64,000 nucleotides of DNA from BOG-908 sp965198915. GTDB lineage: Bacteria > Pseudomonadota > Alphaproteobacteria > Acetobacterales > Acetobacteraceae. The notes beneath the pieces were generated by a model. It was not told where the DNA came from, did not search any database, and worked only from the letters and a program-made list of their open reading frames with translations. The position numbers and the translations under genes are program-made. Each line of letters begins with the position of its first letter. Within the stretch, counting starts at the first letter, position 1. This document shows, one piece after another, positions 34,293 through 42,356 of this stretch. The DNA is taken from contig CBDAQC010000004.1 in NCBI GenBank assembly GCA_965198915.1, forward strand, positions 310,001 through 374,000. The letters run 5' to 3'.

Positions 34293-35117
34293 ATGCGCAT
34301 CGTAACCTTCGAGCGAAAAGGCCGCGTCCAGCATGGAGCGCGGGTCGGGGACCGGATTTTGGTGTATCCAACGGCAATGTCCGCGGTCGAACTCGCGATC
34401 AATCCGAACGGCCACAAAGCCGGTGAAGACATCGCGCGCTTTGATGTCATCTTGCTTCCACCTGTGCCGCGGCCTGGCAAAACCATTTGCATAGGGCTCA
34501 ATTACCGTGCGCACGCCGCGGAAGGCGGCAATCCCATTCCCGATTATCCGGCGGTATTCATGCGCGGAGCCACGTCGCTCACCGGTCCGGACGCGGAAAT
34601 GATTTACCCGGAATGTTCAGACAAATTCGACTATGAGGCCGAGTTGGCCGTCATCATTGGCAAGACCGCGGCGAACGTCGGCGCAGGCGCGCTGGATCAC
34701 GTCGCCGGCTACTCCTGCTTTAACGACGGTTCGGTCCGGGACTACCAGCGCAAGTCAAGTCAATGGACTATGGGAAAGAACTTCGACGCGACCGGCGGCT
34801 TCGGCCCCGAGTTGGTTACGTCGGACGAACTTCCTGCAGGAGCGTCCGGCCTGCGCATCGTCTCCCGGCTCAATGGCGAAATCATGCAGGATGGCAACAC
34901 GGCCGACATGATCTTCGACGTCGCCTCGCTGATCGTAACCTTGTCCGAAGCGATGACACTCGAGCCCGGCGACGTGATTGCCACTGGAACGCCATCGGGC
35001 GTCGGGTATGCAAGAAAACCCCCCGTGTTCATGCGCCCCGGTGATCGTACCGAGATAGAGATCGAGTCTATCGGAACCTTGGTTAATACGGTGGCGCGGC
35101 GAGCAGGTTACCGGTGA
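34293..35117 (+). CDS. FAH-family hydrolase (acylpyruvate/meta-cleavage product hydrolase)
   Basis: A 274-residue fumarylacetoacetate-hydrolase-fold protein. ICIGLNYRAHAAEGG and the metal ligands in FDYEAELAVIIG are canonical, followed by GYSCFNDGSVRDYQ, the K at MGKNFD and GDVIATGTPSGVGYARKP. FAH enzymes cleave a C-C bond between a carbonyl and an adjacent carbon, or decarboxylate oxo-acids. In this operon it should act on the open-chain product of the dioxygenase. GAGGAG lies 6 bp before the ATG; 15 bp from the dioxygenase stop. Confidence 0.92.
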   Translation: MRIVTFERKGRVQHGARVGDRILVYPTAMSAVELAINPNGHKAGEDIARFDVILLPPVPRPGKTICIGLNYRAHAAEGGNPIPDYPAVFMRGATSLTGPDAEMIYPECSDKFDYEAELAVIIGKTAANVGAGALDHVAGYSCFNDGSVRDYQRKSSQWTMGKNFDATGGFGPELVTSDELPAGASGLRIVSRLNGEIMQDGNTADMIFDVASLIVTLSEAMTLEPGDVIATGTPSGVGYARKPPVFMRPGDRTEIEIESIGTLVNTVARRAGYR

Positions 35118-35166
35118 GTATTCAGCGAACGTCTCGCGGCCTCGGCATGCGGGGGAACATCATCGG

Positions 35167-35727
35167 ATGCCCGTGACATATCGCTTGCTGGGCATTTCCG
35201 GGAGCATCCGGACCAACGCCCACTCAAAGGCGATCCTCGCAACACTTGCCGAGACTGCCGCATCGAACACTAGATTCGATTACGTCGACATAGGACAAAT
35301 CCCACATTTCAACCAGGATCTCTACGTCGATCCCCTACCGGAAGTAGTAGTCAGCTTCCGTAACCAGATAGAAGCTGCAGACGGCCTGGTGATCTCCTCG
35401 CCGGAATATAATCACGGCATGCCCGGCGTGCTGAAGAACGCATTCGACTGGGCTTCACGCCCGCATAATGGGTCGCCGCTCCGCAACAAACCGGTGCTCA
35501 TCATCACCTCGTCGCCGGCTTTCACCGGAGGTGTCCGCGCCCAATACCAAATCAGAGAGACGCTGGTATCGGCACTCGCCCGACCGGTGAGCACGCCCGA
35601 GATCGTCATCGGCAACGTTGGCGGGAAGATCGCCGCGGGACGCCTCACTGATGAGCCAGCCGTTGCCTTTGGAATGGCCGGCCTGGCAATGATGTTCGAA
35701 GATATCGAGATGCTTTGGAGGCGGTGA
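35167..35727 (+). CDS. NAD(P)H-dependent FMN/quinone reductase
   Basis: A 186-residue flavodoxin-like reductase: LLGISGSIRTNAHSKAIL FMN-phosphate loop, ISSPEYNHGMPGVLKNAFDW (the SPEYNxxxPGxLKNAiDW signature of NADPH-dependent FMN reductases) and a C-terminal FEDIEMLWRR. Family members reduce quinones, azo bonds or free FMN. In this cluster it could keep quinone by-products of ring hydroxylation reduced, or supply reduced flavin to the monooxygenase at 38712. Confidence 0.9.
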   Translation: MPVTYRLLGISGSIRTNAHSKAILATLAETAASNTRFDYVDIGQIPHFNQDLYVDPLPEVVVSFRNQIEAADGLVISSPEYNHGMPGVLKNAFDWASRPHNGSPLRNKPVLIITSSPAFTGGVRAQYQIRETLVSALARPVSTPEIVIGNVGGKIAAGRLTDEPAVAFGMAGLAMMFEDIEMLWRR

Positions 35728-35794
35728 GGCGCGCGGACGAGTGGAGGCAAGCCGTCCGCAAAGTTGAGCGCTCGAACCAATCAGGAGAAACAAG

Positions 35795-36139
35795 ATGGAA
35801 TTGGTGAGGTTCGCAGACGCTCCCAGGTACGCATTGCCGAACCATGACGAGGTCACCGCAAGGCGGCTTCAGGGCGGCGAAGCGACCACCGCCGATTTCG
35901 TCCTCGTTGGCCACTCTGAATTTCCTGCTGGCGCGATCGTGGCCATGGAAGTAGCACCTGTCGGCAGGATCTATGTTGTGGCCAAGGGAGTTATTTCGAT
36001 CGATCAGGCGGATGGCGTGCGCCACGTCCTGCAGGAACGGGACAGCATCTTTGTCCCTGCTGGCGAAGCTCGGGCGGTCGTGAACGACAGCGGCGCGCCG
36101 GCAGCGATCTTCGTGATCACGCCACCCCCTCCGTTATGA
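35795..36139 (+). CDS. cupin-fold small protein
   Basis: A 114-residue single-domain cupin-like protein (HSEFPAGAIVAMEVAPVGRI, IDQADGVRHVLQERDSIFVP, EARAVVNDSGAPAAIFVI). The first cupin motif lacks the usual two histidines, so metal binding is doubtful. AGGAG is 6 bp before the ATG. Small cupins in aromatic clusters are often isomerases, oxygenases or sensors, and none of these can be claimed. The stop is 33 bp before the mutase gene. Confidence 0.7.
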   Translation: MELVRFADAPRYALPNHDEVTARRLQGGEATTADFVLVGHSEFPAGAIVAMEVAPVGRIYVVAKGVISIDQADGVRHVLQERDSIFVPAGEARAVVNDSGAPAAIFVITPPPPL

Positions 36140-36171
36140 GCGAGGCCTACTGATTTGGTGATACTCATCTG

Positions 36172-38349
36172 ATGGCGGATGATCCTCGAGCTTCCCGACC
36201 GACACTTCTTCAATGGAGCGACCTGGCTGCCAAGGAAGTGAAAGGCGCCGACCTGATCTGGCGTACGCCGGAAGGCATTGACGTCAAACCGCTCTATACG
36301 GCTGCCGACACGGCTGGGACCGACCCCGGCCTGCCAGGGTTTTATCCTTTTACCCGCGGCGTCAAAGCAAGCATGTATGCCGGCAGGGCTTGGACTGTTC
36401 GCCAGTATGCCGGCTTTTCTACGGCCGAGGAGTCGAACGCCTTCTATCGTCGCAATCTGGCAGCCGGACAAAAGGGGTTATCCGTGGCCTTCGATCTGGC
36501 CACGCACCGTGGCTACGATTCCGACCACCCGCGTGTCGATGGCGATGTTGGCAAGGCCGGCGTCGCCATCGACACCGTCGAGGACATGAAGATTCTGTTC
36601 GACGGGATTCCGTTGGACGAAATGAGCGTGTCCATGACCATGAACGGTGCGGTCCTGCCATGCCTCGCTTTCTACATCGTCGCGGCAGAGGAGCAGGGCG
36701 TCAGCTCCGACAGGCTGGAAGGCACAATCCAGAACGACATCCTGAAGGAGTTCATGGTCCGCAATACATACATTTATCCTCCCGGGCCATCGATGCGGAT
36801 CATCGCCGACATCATCGCCTTCACCGCCGAGAAGATGCCGAAATTCAATTCCATATCGATCTCCGGCTACCACATGCAGGAGGCCGGGGCGACACAGGTG
36901 CAGGAACTTGCCTTCACCATGGCCGACGGCATGGAGTACGTGCGCGCGGCGCTGGCCAGGGGCCTCTCGGTTGACGCCTTCGCCGGCCGGCTGTCCTTCT
37001 TCTTCGCCATCGGCATGAACTTCTTCATGGAAGTCGCCAAGCTGCGTGCCGCCCGCACCCTGTGGGCTCGTATCATGAGGGATTTTGGCGCTACCGATGC
37101 GCGGTCGATGATGCTGCGCACCCACTGCCAGACCTCCGGCGTCAGCCTCACCGAGAAAGATGCCTACAACAACGTGATACGCACGACGGTGGAGGCGATG
37201 GCGGCGGTCTTCGGCGGGACCCAGTCGCTCCACACCAACGCTCTGGACGAGGCGATCGCCCTGCCCACCGACTTCTCCGCTCGTATCGCCCGCAACACCC
37301 AGCTGGTGCTGCAGGAGGAGACCGGCATCACCAAGGTGATCGATCCGCTGGGCGGCTCCTACTACGTCGAGGCGCTGACCAAGGAACTTGAGGAGGCCGC
37401 CTGGGCGCTGATTGGGGAAGTCGAAGCGTTGGGCGGTATGACCAAGGCGGTGGAGCTGGGCTTGCCCAAGCAGCGGATCGAAGAGGCTGCCGCTTCCCGC
37501 CAGGCTCGCGTCGACCGTGGCGACGACGTCGTTGTCGGCGTCAACAAATACCAGCTGTCGAGCGAAGAGACCATCGACATCCTGGACGTGGACAACGCCG
37601 TCGTGCGCCTGGCCCAGATCGCACGCATACAAAGCGTGAGAGCCGCACGCTGTGCGGCCAGGGCTGAGGCGGCGCTGGACGCCCTACGCAATGGCGCGCG
37701 CAAGGATGGCAACTTGTTGGCTCTCTCGGTCGAATGCGCCCGCGCCCGCTGCACGCTGGGCGAAATCTCCCACGCGCTGGAGGACGTGTTCGGTCGCCAC
37801 GTCGCGGTGGTGCGCGTCATTTCCGGCGTTTACGGGGCCGCGTTCAAGGAGGATGCCGGCGCGCAACGCGTGCGCGACGGTTTGGGATCAATCGAGCGGC
37901 GCACCGGCCGCAAACCCAGGATATTGATCGTCAAGCTGGGCCAGGACGGTCATGACCGAGGTGCCAAGGTCGTCGCCAGCGCATTGGCCGACTTTGGGTT
38001 CGACGTGATCATGGGCCCACTGTTCCAGAAGCCGGAAGAGGCCGCTGGCCTGGCGATCAGCCACGATGTGGACGTCGTCGGCGCTTCCAGCCTTGCCGCC
38101 GGGCACAGGACGCTCGTGCCGGATTTGATCACCGCGCTGGCCGATGCTGGCCGCGCGGACATCCGCGTCATCGCCGGCGGGGTGATCCCGCCGCAGGATT
38201 ACGCTTTCCTGCGCAGCAAGGGTGTCGGTGCCATTTTCGGGCCTGGCTCGAACATTGTCGAGGCGGCGGCCGATATCCTGCGCCTGCTCGGCCACAACCA
38301 GCCACCTGCGGAGATGGCGGAGCCGGCGGATCAAACCTCCCAGTCTTGA
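36172..38349 (+). CDS. scpA: methylmalonyl-CoA mutase, single large subunit
   Basis: A 725-residue coenzyme-B12 mutase. The TIM-barrel part includes the substrate-binding RQYAGFSTAEESNAFY and LSVAFDLATHRGYDSDHPRV, then RTHCQTSGVSLTEKDAYNNV (many homologues have GWSLT; here GVSLT). The C-terminal cobalamin domain carries H594 in GQDGHDRG and the later ASSLAAGH and GGVIPPQDY motifs, so it is complete and does not need a separate small subunit. It interconverts (2R)-methylmalonyl-CoA and succinyl-CoA. No epimerase or MeaB chaperone gene lies nearby. It is the last of a run of plus-strand genes from the TonB receptor onward and pairs logically with MatB. Confidence 0.93.
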   Translation: MADDPRASRPTLLQWSDLAAKEVKGADLIWRTPEGIDVKPLYTAADTAGTDPGLPGFYPFTRGVKASMYAGRAWTVRQYAGFSTAEESNAFYRRNLAAGQKGLSVAFDLATHRGYDSDHPRVDGDVGKAGVAIDTVEDMKILFDGIPLDEMSVSMTMNGAVLPCLAFYIVAAEEQGVSSDRLEGTIQNDILKEFMVRNTYIYPPGPSMRIIADIIAFTAEKMPKFNSISISGYHMQEAGATQVQELAFTMADGMEYVRAALARGLSVDAFAGRLSFFFAIGMNFFMEVAKLRAARTLWARIMRDFGATDARSMMLRTHCQTSGVSLTEKDAYNNVIRTTVEAMAAVFGGTQSLHTNALDEAIALPTDFSARIARNTQLVLQEETGITKVIDPLGGSYYVEALTKELEEAAWALIGEVEALGGMTKAVELGLPKQRIEEAAASRQARVDRGDDVVVGVNKYQLSSEETIDILDVDNAVVRLAQIARIQSVRAARCAARAEAALDALRNGARKDGNLLALSVECARARCTLGEISHALEDVFGRHVAVVRVISGVYGAAFKEDAGAQRVRDGLGSIERRTGRKPRILIVKLGQDGHDRGAKVVASALADFGFDVIMGPLFQKPEEAAGLAISHDVDVVGASSLAAGHRTLVPDLITALADAGRADIRVIAGGVIPPQDYAFLRSKGVGAIFGPGSNIVEAAADILRLLGHNQPPAEMAEPADQTSQS

Positions 38350-38711
38350 AGCTGACACGCGGGAAGTAAGCAGTCCTCTTTGAGGGAGGACAAAAACTTT
38401 GAAACTGCTGGGCAAGCCGAATCTGAGAAGCTTCGGTATGATCGCTTCTGCTTCTTCCCTGTCCCAAGAAGGAGGCTTGCCTGCTTGTGCAGTGTTCATG
38501 CCGTGCACGTATGAGGTCCTGATCTTTACACCTAATCGGGCGTCTGCGCCCAAAGTCATCAGGTCTCTTGGTCACCCCTTCACAACTGCACCTGCTCGTG
38601 CAATATCATCGCAAGCAGCAGTCCGAATGACGGTTTCTCGAGCGCTCGGCCAAAGCCGGCAGATAAGGTCCGGGGGCGGGTTCTCTCCCAGGACGACATA
38701 GGAGATGGCAG
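38350..38711. other. promoter gap before the flavin monooxygenase
   Basis: 360 bp. Just after the mutase stop there is a small hairpin, GTCCTC (38373-38378) pairing with GAGGAC (38386-38391), followed by AAAAA rather than a U-tract, so it is weak as a plus-strand terminator. Operator site D lies at 38567-38576. No gene seen. Confidence 0.5.
38567..38576. promoter_or_regulatory. candidate GntR/FadR-type operator (site D)
   Basis: CTTGGTCACC matches the core of sites B and C over 10 consecutive bases; the right arm is degenerate. It lies 135 bp upstream of the flavin monooxygenase ATG. Confidence 0.4.
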
Positions 38712-39974
38712 ATGACGAAGTTCTACAGCAAGGACCTGACGGCAAATGCGGTGTCGGCAGCCAGTCAGGCGGCCCAGCCACCGGCGCAGGCCATTATCGA
38801 GCGGCTTCTCGCCTTGCGCCCGTGGTTACGCGGCATGCAGAGCGAGGCCGAGCGGCAGCGCCGTGTCCCACAGGAGACGGTCGAGCGCCTCAGCGAAACC
38901 GGTGCATATAGCCTCGCGGTCCCTCCGCGGTTCGGAGGGGCGGATTATTCTGCGCGGGACCTCTTCAGCATCTACGAGGCATTGGGTGGCGGGTGCGGCG
39001 CCACCGCTTGGACGCTTTGGACGTCGACGGGCGGCAACATGTGGAGCGCCGCCTTCGCGGAGGACGTGGTCAAGCCTGTCTATGAAGCGCCGTGGGTTGG
39101 AAATCGCACCTGCGCGGTTGGCGGCAGCACTCGCCGGCTTGCCGGCACAGCGCGTCGGGAGGAGGGTGGCTGGGTCGTACGTGGTGCGTGGCCTTTCGCA
39201 ACCGGTGGCGCGCATGCCTCGCATGCTTACCTGGCCGTTTATTACGACGAGGTCGACGACACAAAGGTCGGCATGGTCTTGCTGCCCAAGGACTCTTACG
39301 TTCTGCGGGATGACTGGGATGCCATGGGGATGGCCGGCACCGGCAGCGCGACGATTGCGATCGACAAGGAGCTGTTTGTTCCTGACGAGCGTTTCAGTTC
39401 GCCGCAGATATTGGCGGAGCGGCTTGCCGAGCTCAAGAAGAACGGTTTCGGTCTGCGGCCCGGGGGACTTGGACGCTCCATCATGGTTGGCACCGGCAAT
39501 GCCGTCGGCATGGCCGAACACGCGTTGGAGCTTTTCCTGGAAGGCATCGGCAAGAAGGCAATCGCCTACTCGCCATACAGCCGGCAACAAGAGGCCCCGG
39601 TCACCCATCTCAACGTCGGCTATGTGAAAATGCAGATCAAGGCGGCTCGGCGTATCGCCGAGGCCGCGCTCGACGACCTTGATAGCCTGAACGACGAAGG
39701 CCGCGAAGTGACACAGACCGAGACAATTCGCTACCACGCCGACGCTGCATTCGTTTGGGACACTTGTGCAACAGCGATTGAGACTTTGTTTAAGGCATCC
39801 GGCGCTTCTGCCATCGCCAAGAAGCAGCCGCTTCAGCTTGTTGCGCGAAACTGCCGTGCCGGCAGCATGCATGCAGCCCATAATATCCAGACCTGTATGG
39901 AAAATTACGGTCGGCAGCTCTGCGGCATCGATCTCACTGTCACGTCAGCTAACGTGCTGGAGCGGGCGAGATGA
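38712..39974 (+). CDS. acyl-CoA-dehydrogenase-fold flavin-dependent monooxygenase (group D, HsaA-like)
   Basis: A 420-residue protein with the acyl-CoA-dehydrogenase fold (N-terminal helical domain with SLAVPPRFGGADYSARDLFS, mid beta-domain, C-terminal four-helix domain). The style is that of FMNH2/FADH2-dependent aromatic hydroxylases such as HsaA and p-hydroxyphenylacetate hydroxylase. AGGAGAT precedes the ATG. Such enzymes need a separate reductase, and the only one in the window is at 19319, with a matching operator. It probably performs a second ring hydroxylation before extradiol cleavage. A true acyl-CoA dehydrogenase cannot be excluded because the catalytic Glu position is unclear. 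Confidence 0.8.
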   Translation: MTKFYSKDLTANAVSAASQAAQPPAQAIIERLLALRPWLRGMQSEAERQRRVPQETVERLSETGAYSLAVPPRFGGADYSARDLFSIYEALGGGCGATAWTLWTSTGGNMWSAAFAEDVVKPVYEAPWVGNRTCAVGGSTRRLAGTARREEGGWVVRGAWPFATGGAHASHAYLAVYYDEVDDTKVGMVLLPKDSYVLRDDWDAMGMAGTGSATIAIDKELFVPDERFSSPQILAERLAELKKNGFGLRPGGLGRSIMVGTGNAVGMAEHALELFLEGIGKKAIAYSPYSRQQEAPVTHLNVGYVKMQIKAARRIAEAALDDLDSLNDEGREVTQTETIRYHADAAFVWDTCATAIETLFKASGASAIAKKQPLQLVARNCRAGSMHAAHNIQTCMENYGRQLCGIDLTVTSANVLERAR

Positions 39975-40345
39975 CGTCAACCTGCCGCTGACATGTGGGG
40001 GCATCCCAGTCGAGTTCGGTCGTGACCTCACTCGCACTATTCATATGAGGTCGCTGCTCGTCCAGCGCTTATGCCACCCGACTTGGCGAAGGACCGTCGA
40101 GAGAAAGCAAGTCTCCTCCTTCGAAAAGGTTCGTTACATTAGTACTTCACGCTATCAGGATCGCGTCAGATCACCTGAAGGCGCTCGGATTAATGACGCG
40201 GGCGAGCGGGGCGGGTGTCCTTCGATGCTCTTGTTTCGAAGAGGACTAATGCTCTGAAAACTCCATAACGCCAGTTCTTATTAGAAATTTCGATGCGGAA
40301 CCAACCCCGAATTCCCGTCGACAGATTTGCGAAAGTAAATGACCA
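39975..40345. other. gap, lower GC toward the right
   Basis: 370 bp without a convincing gene. Composition falls toward the enoyl-CoA-hydratase gene. Only short, unconvincing open frames are seen. Confidence 0.4.
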
Positions 40346-41134
40346 TTGTCTGATCCTGGAAGCGAAGGCGCTTACGTTCGCGTTAGCGGTCCGATCGCGA
40401 CGATCATCCTCGACCAGGTCGGCAAGCACAATGCCTTAAGGCTGAAGACCTGGCTTAAGCTACCCAGACTTATCGCCGTGGCGGAACAGCACTCGGATGT
40501 CCGACTGGTCCTTCTTCGGGGCGCTAATGGGAATTTTGGAAGCGGTAACGATATCGCAGAATTCGGGGCCGTCCATGGAGATCCCGCTGCGGCGAAGGCC
40601 TTCGGCACCGCTATGGCTGAGGCTATGCAGGCTGTCGAGGCTGCGTCTAAACCGGTCCTAGTGGCAATCGAGGGCGTTTGTTATGGTGCCTCGGTCGCTT
40701 TGGCACTTGCCGGGGACCTACGTATTGCCGCGACCAACGCAACATTTGCCGTAACGCCTGCCAAGTTAGGCGTAATTTACCTCAGAAGCGATTTACATCG
40801 CCTGGCCGCGACCGTCGGCGCAGGCCAAAGTAAGCTATTAATATATTCGGCCAAGCCCATAAGCGCTACCCGAGCCCAGCAAATTGGGTTGATTGATGAA
40901 GTGCTCTCCGTTGAAACTTTTGAAGCAGAGCTTTCGCGACTGATCGACACCATGCTGTGTGGATCTCAGTTCACGTTGCGGCAAACCAAGGCCATGCTGC
41001 GCCGACTGGGTGGAGCGCCTACGCCGGAAGAGACGGACGAGAGCCTCGCCTTGTTCGTCGAAGCCACGCAGGCAGCCGACTTCAAAGAAGGCGTTGAGGC
41101 CTTCTTGGCAAAAAGGTCGCCGCGGTTCCGCTGA
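40346..41134 (+). CDS. enoyl-CoA hydratase/isomerase family protein
   Basis: A 262-residue crotonase-fold protein starting at TTG. It has the oxyanion segment GANGNFGSGNDIAEFG, the second IEGVCYGASVALALAGDLRI and the later YLRSDLHRLAATVGAGQSKL region in which the catalytic Glu varies. The usual first Glu is in the GVC..A.. area, and the pair of glutamates is not clearly both present, so dehydration is not certain. Codon use is less GC-biased than in the neighbours, and an IS21-type remnant lies nearby, hinting at separate acquisition. It may handle CoA thioesters from side chains of the aromatic substrate. Confidence 0.8.
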   Translation: MSDPGSEGAYVRVSGPIATIILDQVGKHNALRLKTWLKLPRLIAVAEQHSDVRLVLLRGANGNFGSGNDIAEFGAVHGDPAAAKAFGTAMAEAMQAVEAASKPVLVAIEGVCYGASVALALAGDLRIAATNATFAVTPAKLGVIYLRSDLHRLAATVGAGQSKLLIYSAKPISATRAQQIGLIDEVLSVETFEAELSRLIDTMLCGSQFTLRQTKAMLRRLGGAPTPEETDESLALFVEATQAADFKEGVEAFLAKRSPRFR

Positions 41135-41439
41135 CATGCAGTTGTTGTCCCTTTTCTCGCTTGCTGCGGGGATAGCTGCGGCAGTGGACACCTGGTCTGA
41201 TAGTCAGCAACTAGGTCTCGAAACGCCACAGGCAACTGAGCCCGATTTCCGTGGCGGGAAGCCTAGTGAGTTCGACGAGGCGAGCTCACAGTTCCCGGGC
41301 CGAGAGGGCGGGTTCTCTTGACAAGAACTTCCGGCCCGACGCCGAAGTTTGTATCTGCAAAGGCGGCAACTTCTAGCAAGCACGTCGAAGCACATCCACT
41401 GCATCATCTCAGAGACATGAAGTTTGTCAGGAACGCGAA
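41135..41439. other. gap without a gene
   Basis: About 300 bp of mixed composition between the hydratase and thioesterase genes. No terminator, repeat or open frame that I can support. Confidence 0.4.
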
Positions 41440-41850
41440 ATGGCCGGAAAGATTGTCGATTCGGATAGCGATTTGCCGGCCTCCGGTGAGCCGCCGGTCA
41501 TTCGAACGATTGCCATGCCAGCGGACACAAATCCCGCAGGCGACATTTTCGGCGGATGGCTAATGGGACAAATGGATCTTGCCGCCGGCAGTATCGCTGC
41601 AAGACGGGCAAGAGGCCGGTGTGCGACCGTGGCTGTCGAGGGTATGACGTTCCATAGCCCGGTCTACGTCGGTGATGAAGTCAGCCTGTACGCGAAGCTT
41701 CTCGACACGGGGCGTTCTTCGATGCGCATTGCTGTCGAAGCTTGGCGGCGCGCCCGCGCCGGTGACGAGACGAACAGGGTGACGCGTGCAACATTCACAT
41801 TCGTCGCCATCGATGCTGAACGGCGCGCGCGTTTATTGCCTATTGCCTGA
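41440..41850 (+). CDS. acyl-CoA thioesterase (YciA/BACH hot-dog)
   Basis: A 136-residue hot-dog protein. IRTIAMPADTNPAGDIFGGW matches the signature of YciA-type acyl-CoA thioester hydrolases (N-x-x-GDIFGGWLM with the catalytic Asp). VEGMTFHSPVYVGDEVSLYA and a C-terminal FVAIDAERRARLLP follow. It would release CoA from short acyl-CoAs, recycling the CoA pool. It sits at the right end of the catabolic island, 45 bp before an insertion-sequence remnant. Confidence 0.9.
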   Translation: MAGKIVDSDSDLPASGEPPVIRTIAMPADTNPAGDIFGGWLMGQMDLAAGSIAARRARGRCATVAVEGMTFHSPVYVGDEVSLYAKLLDTGRSSMRIAVEAWRRARAGDETNRVTRATFTFVAIDAERRARLLPIA

Positions 41851-41881
41851 GAGGTCCCAAGGTGCGAAGGCAACGCAGGGA

Positions 41882-42117
41882 GTATCCTCTCGATGTGGCG
41901 GTGATGCGGTAGACGATTGAGCATTGCCATCGTCATCTTGGCATCTCACTTGCCGAAGAACTTCCTCGACAAGATCGCGAAACTGGACCGTTTGCAAGGC
42001 GTGCTGAGCAAACGGAAGATCAAAGCTCCACCCGACGAGCTAACGTCGAATAATCGAGTTCGTCGAGGATCACGAGGTTCAACGTATCAGACGGTCTGCG
42101 AGCTGCCTTCTCCACCA
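41882..42117 (-). pseudogene. IS21-family istB remnant
   Basis: On the minus strand LNLVILDELDYS recalls the Walker-B helper-ATPase motif of IstB. Further along, DAKMTMAMLNRLPHHRHIE matches the GDAKMTTALLDRLTHHCDI signature near the IstB C-terminus, but an in-frame stop lies directly before it (FGK, stop, DAK). The gene is frame-broken and the transposase istA is not seen. The remnant marks an insertion boundary at the right end of the island. Confidence 0.65.
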
Positions 42118-42356
42118 GGTAGCTTCTCCTGCTTTAAGAAATCTTTTCGGTCAACACTGCTCACTTTCAGGATTGAATCTAAGTTTGTTTGGAGACGCGA
42201 TCTTAACCTGCTATTCACGGCTAGAATTTAAGTACCTTAAAGGTTCCAGGGATCACCGGCGGATACGGGTAGCTCTTCTCCAAACGGCCGTCTGATAGCG
42301 GACATTCGACACAGCCCCATTGTTGGGCCACTGATTTCAAATCGTGCAGACCGGCA

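Noticed and set aside
38373..38391. Hairpin after the mutase gene as a rho-independent terminator
   Set aside because: It is followed by A residues, not T, on the plus strand, and the stem is only 6 bp.
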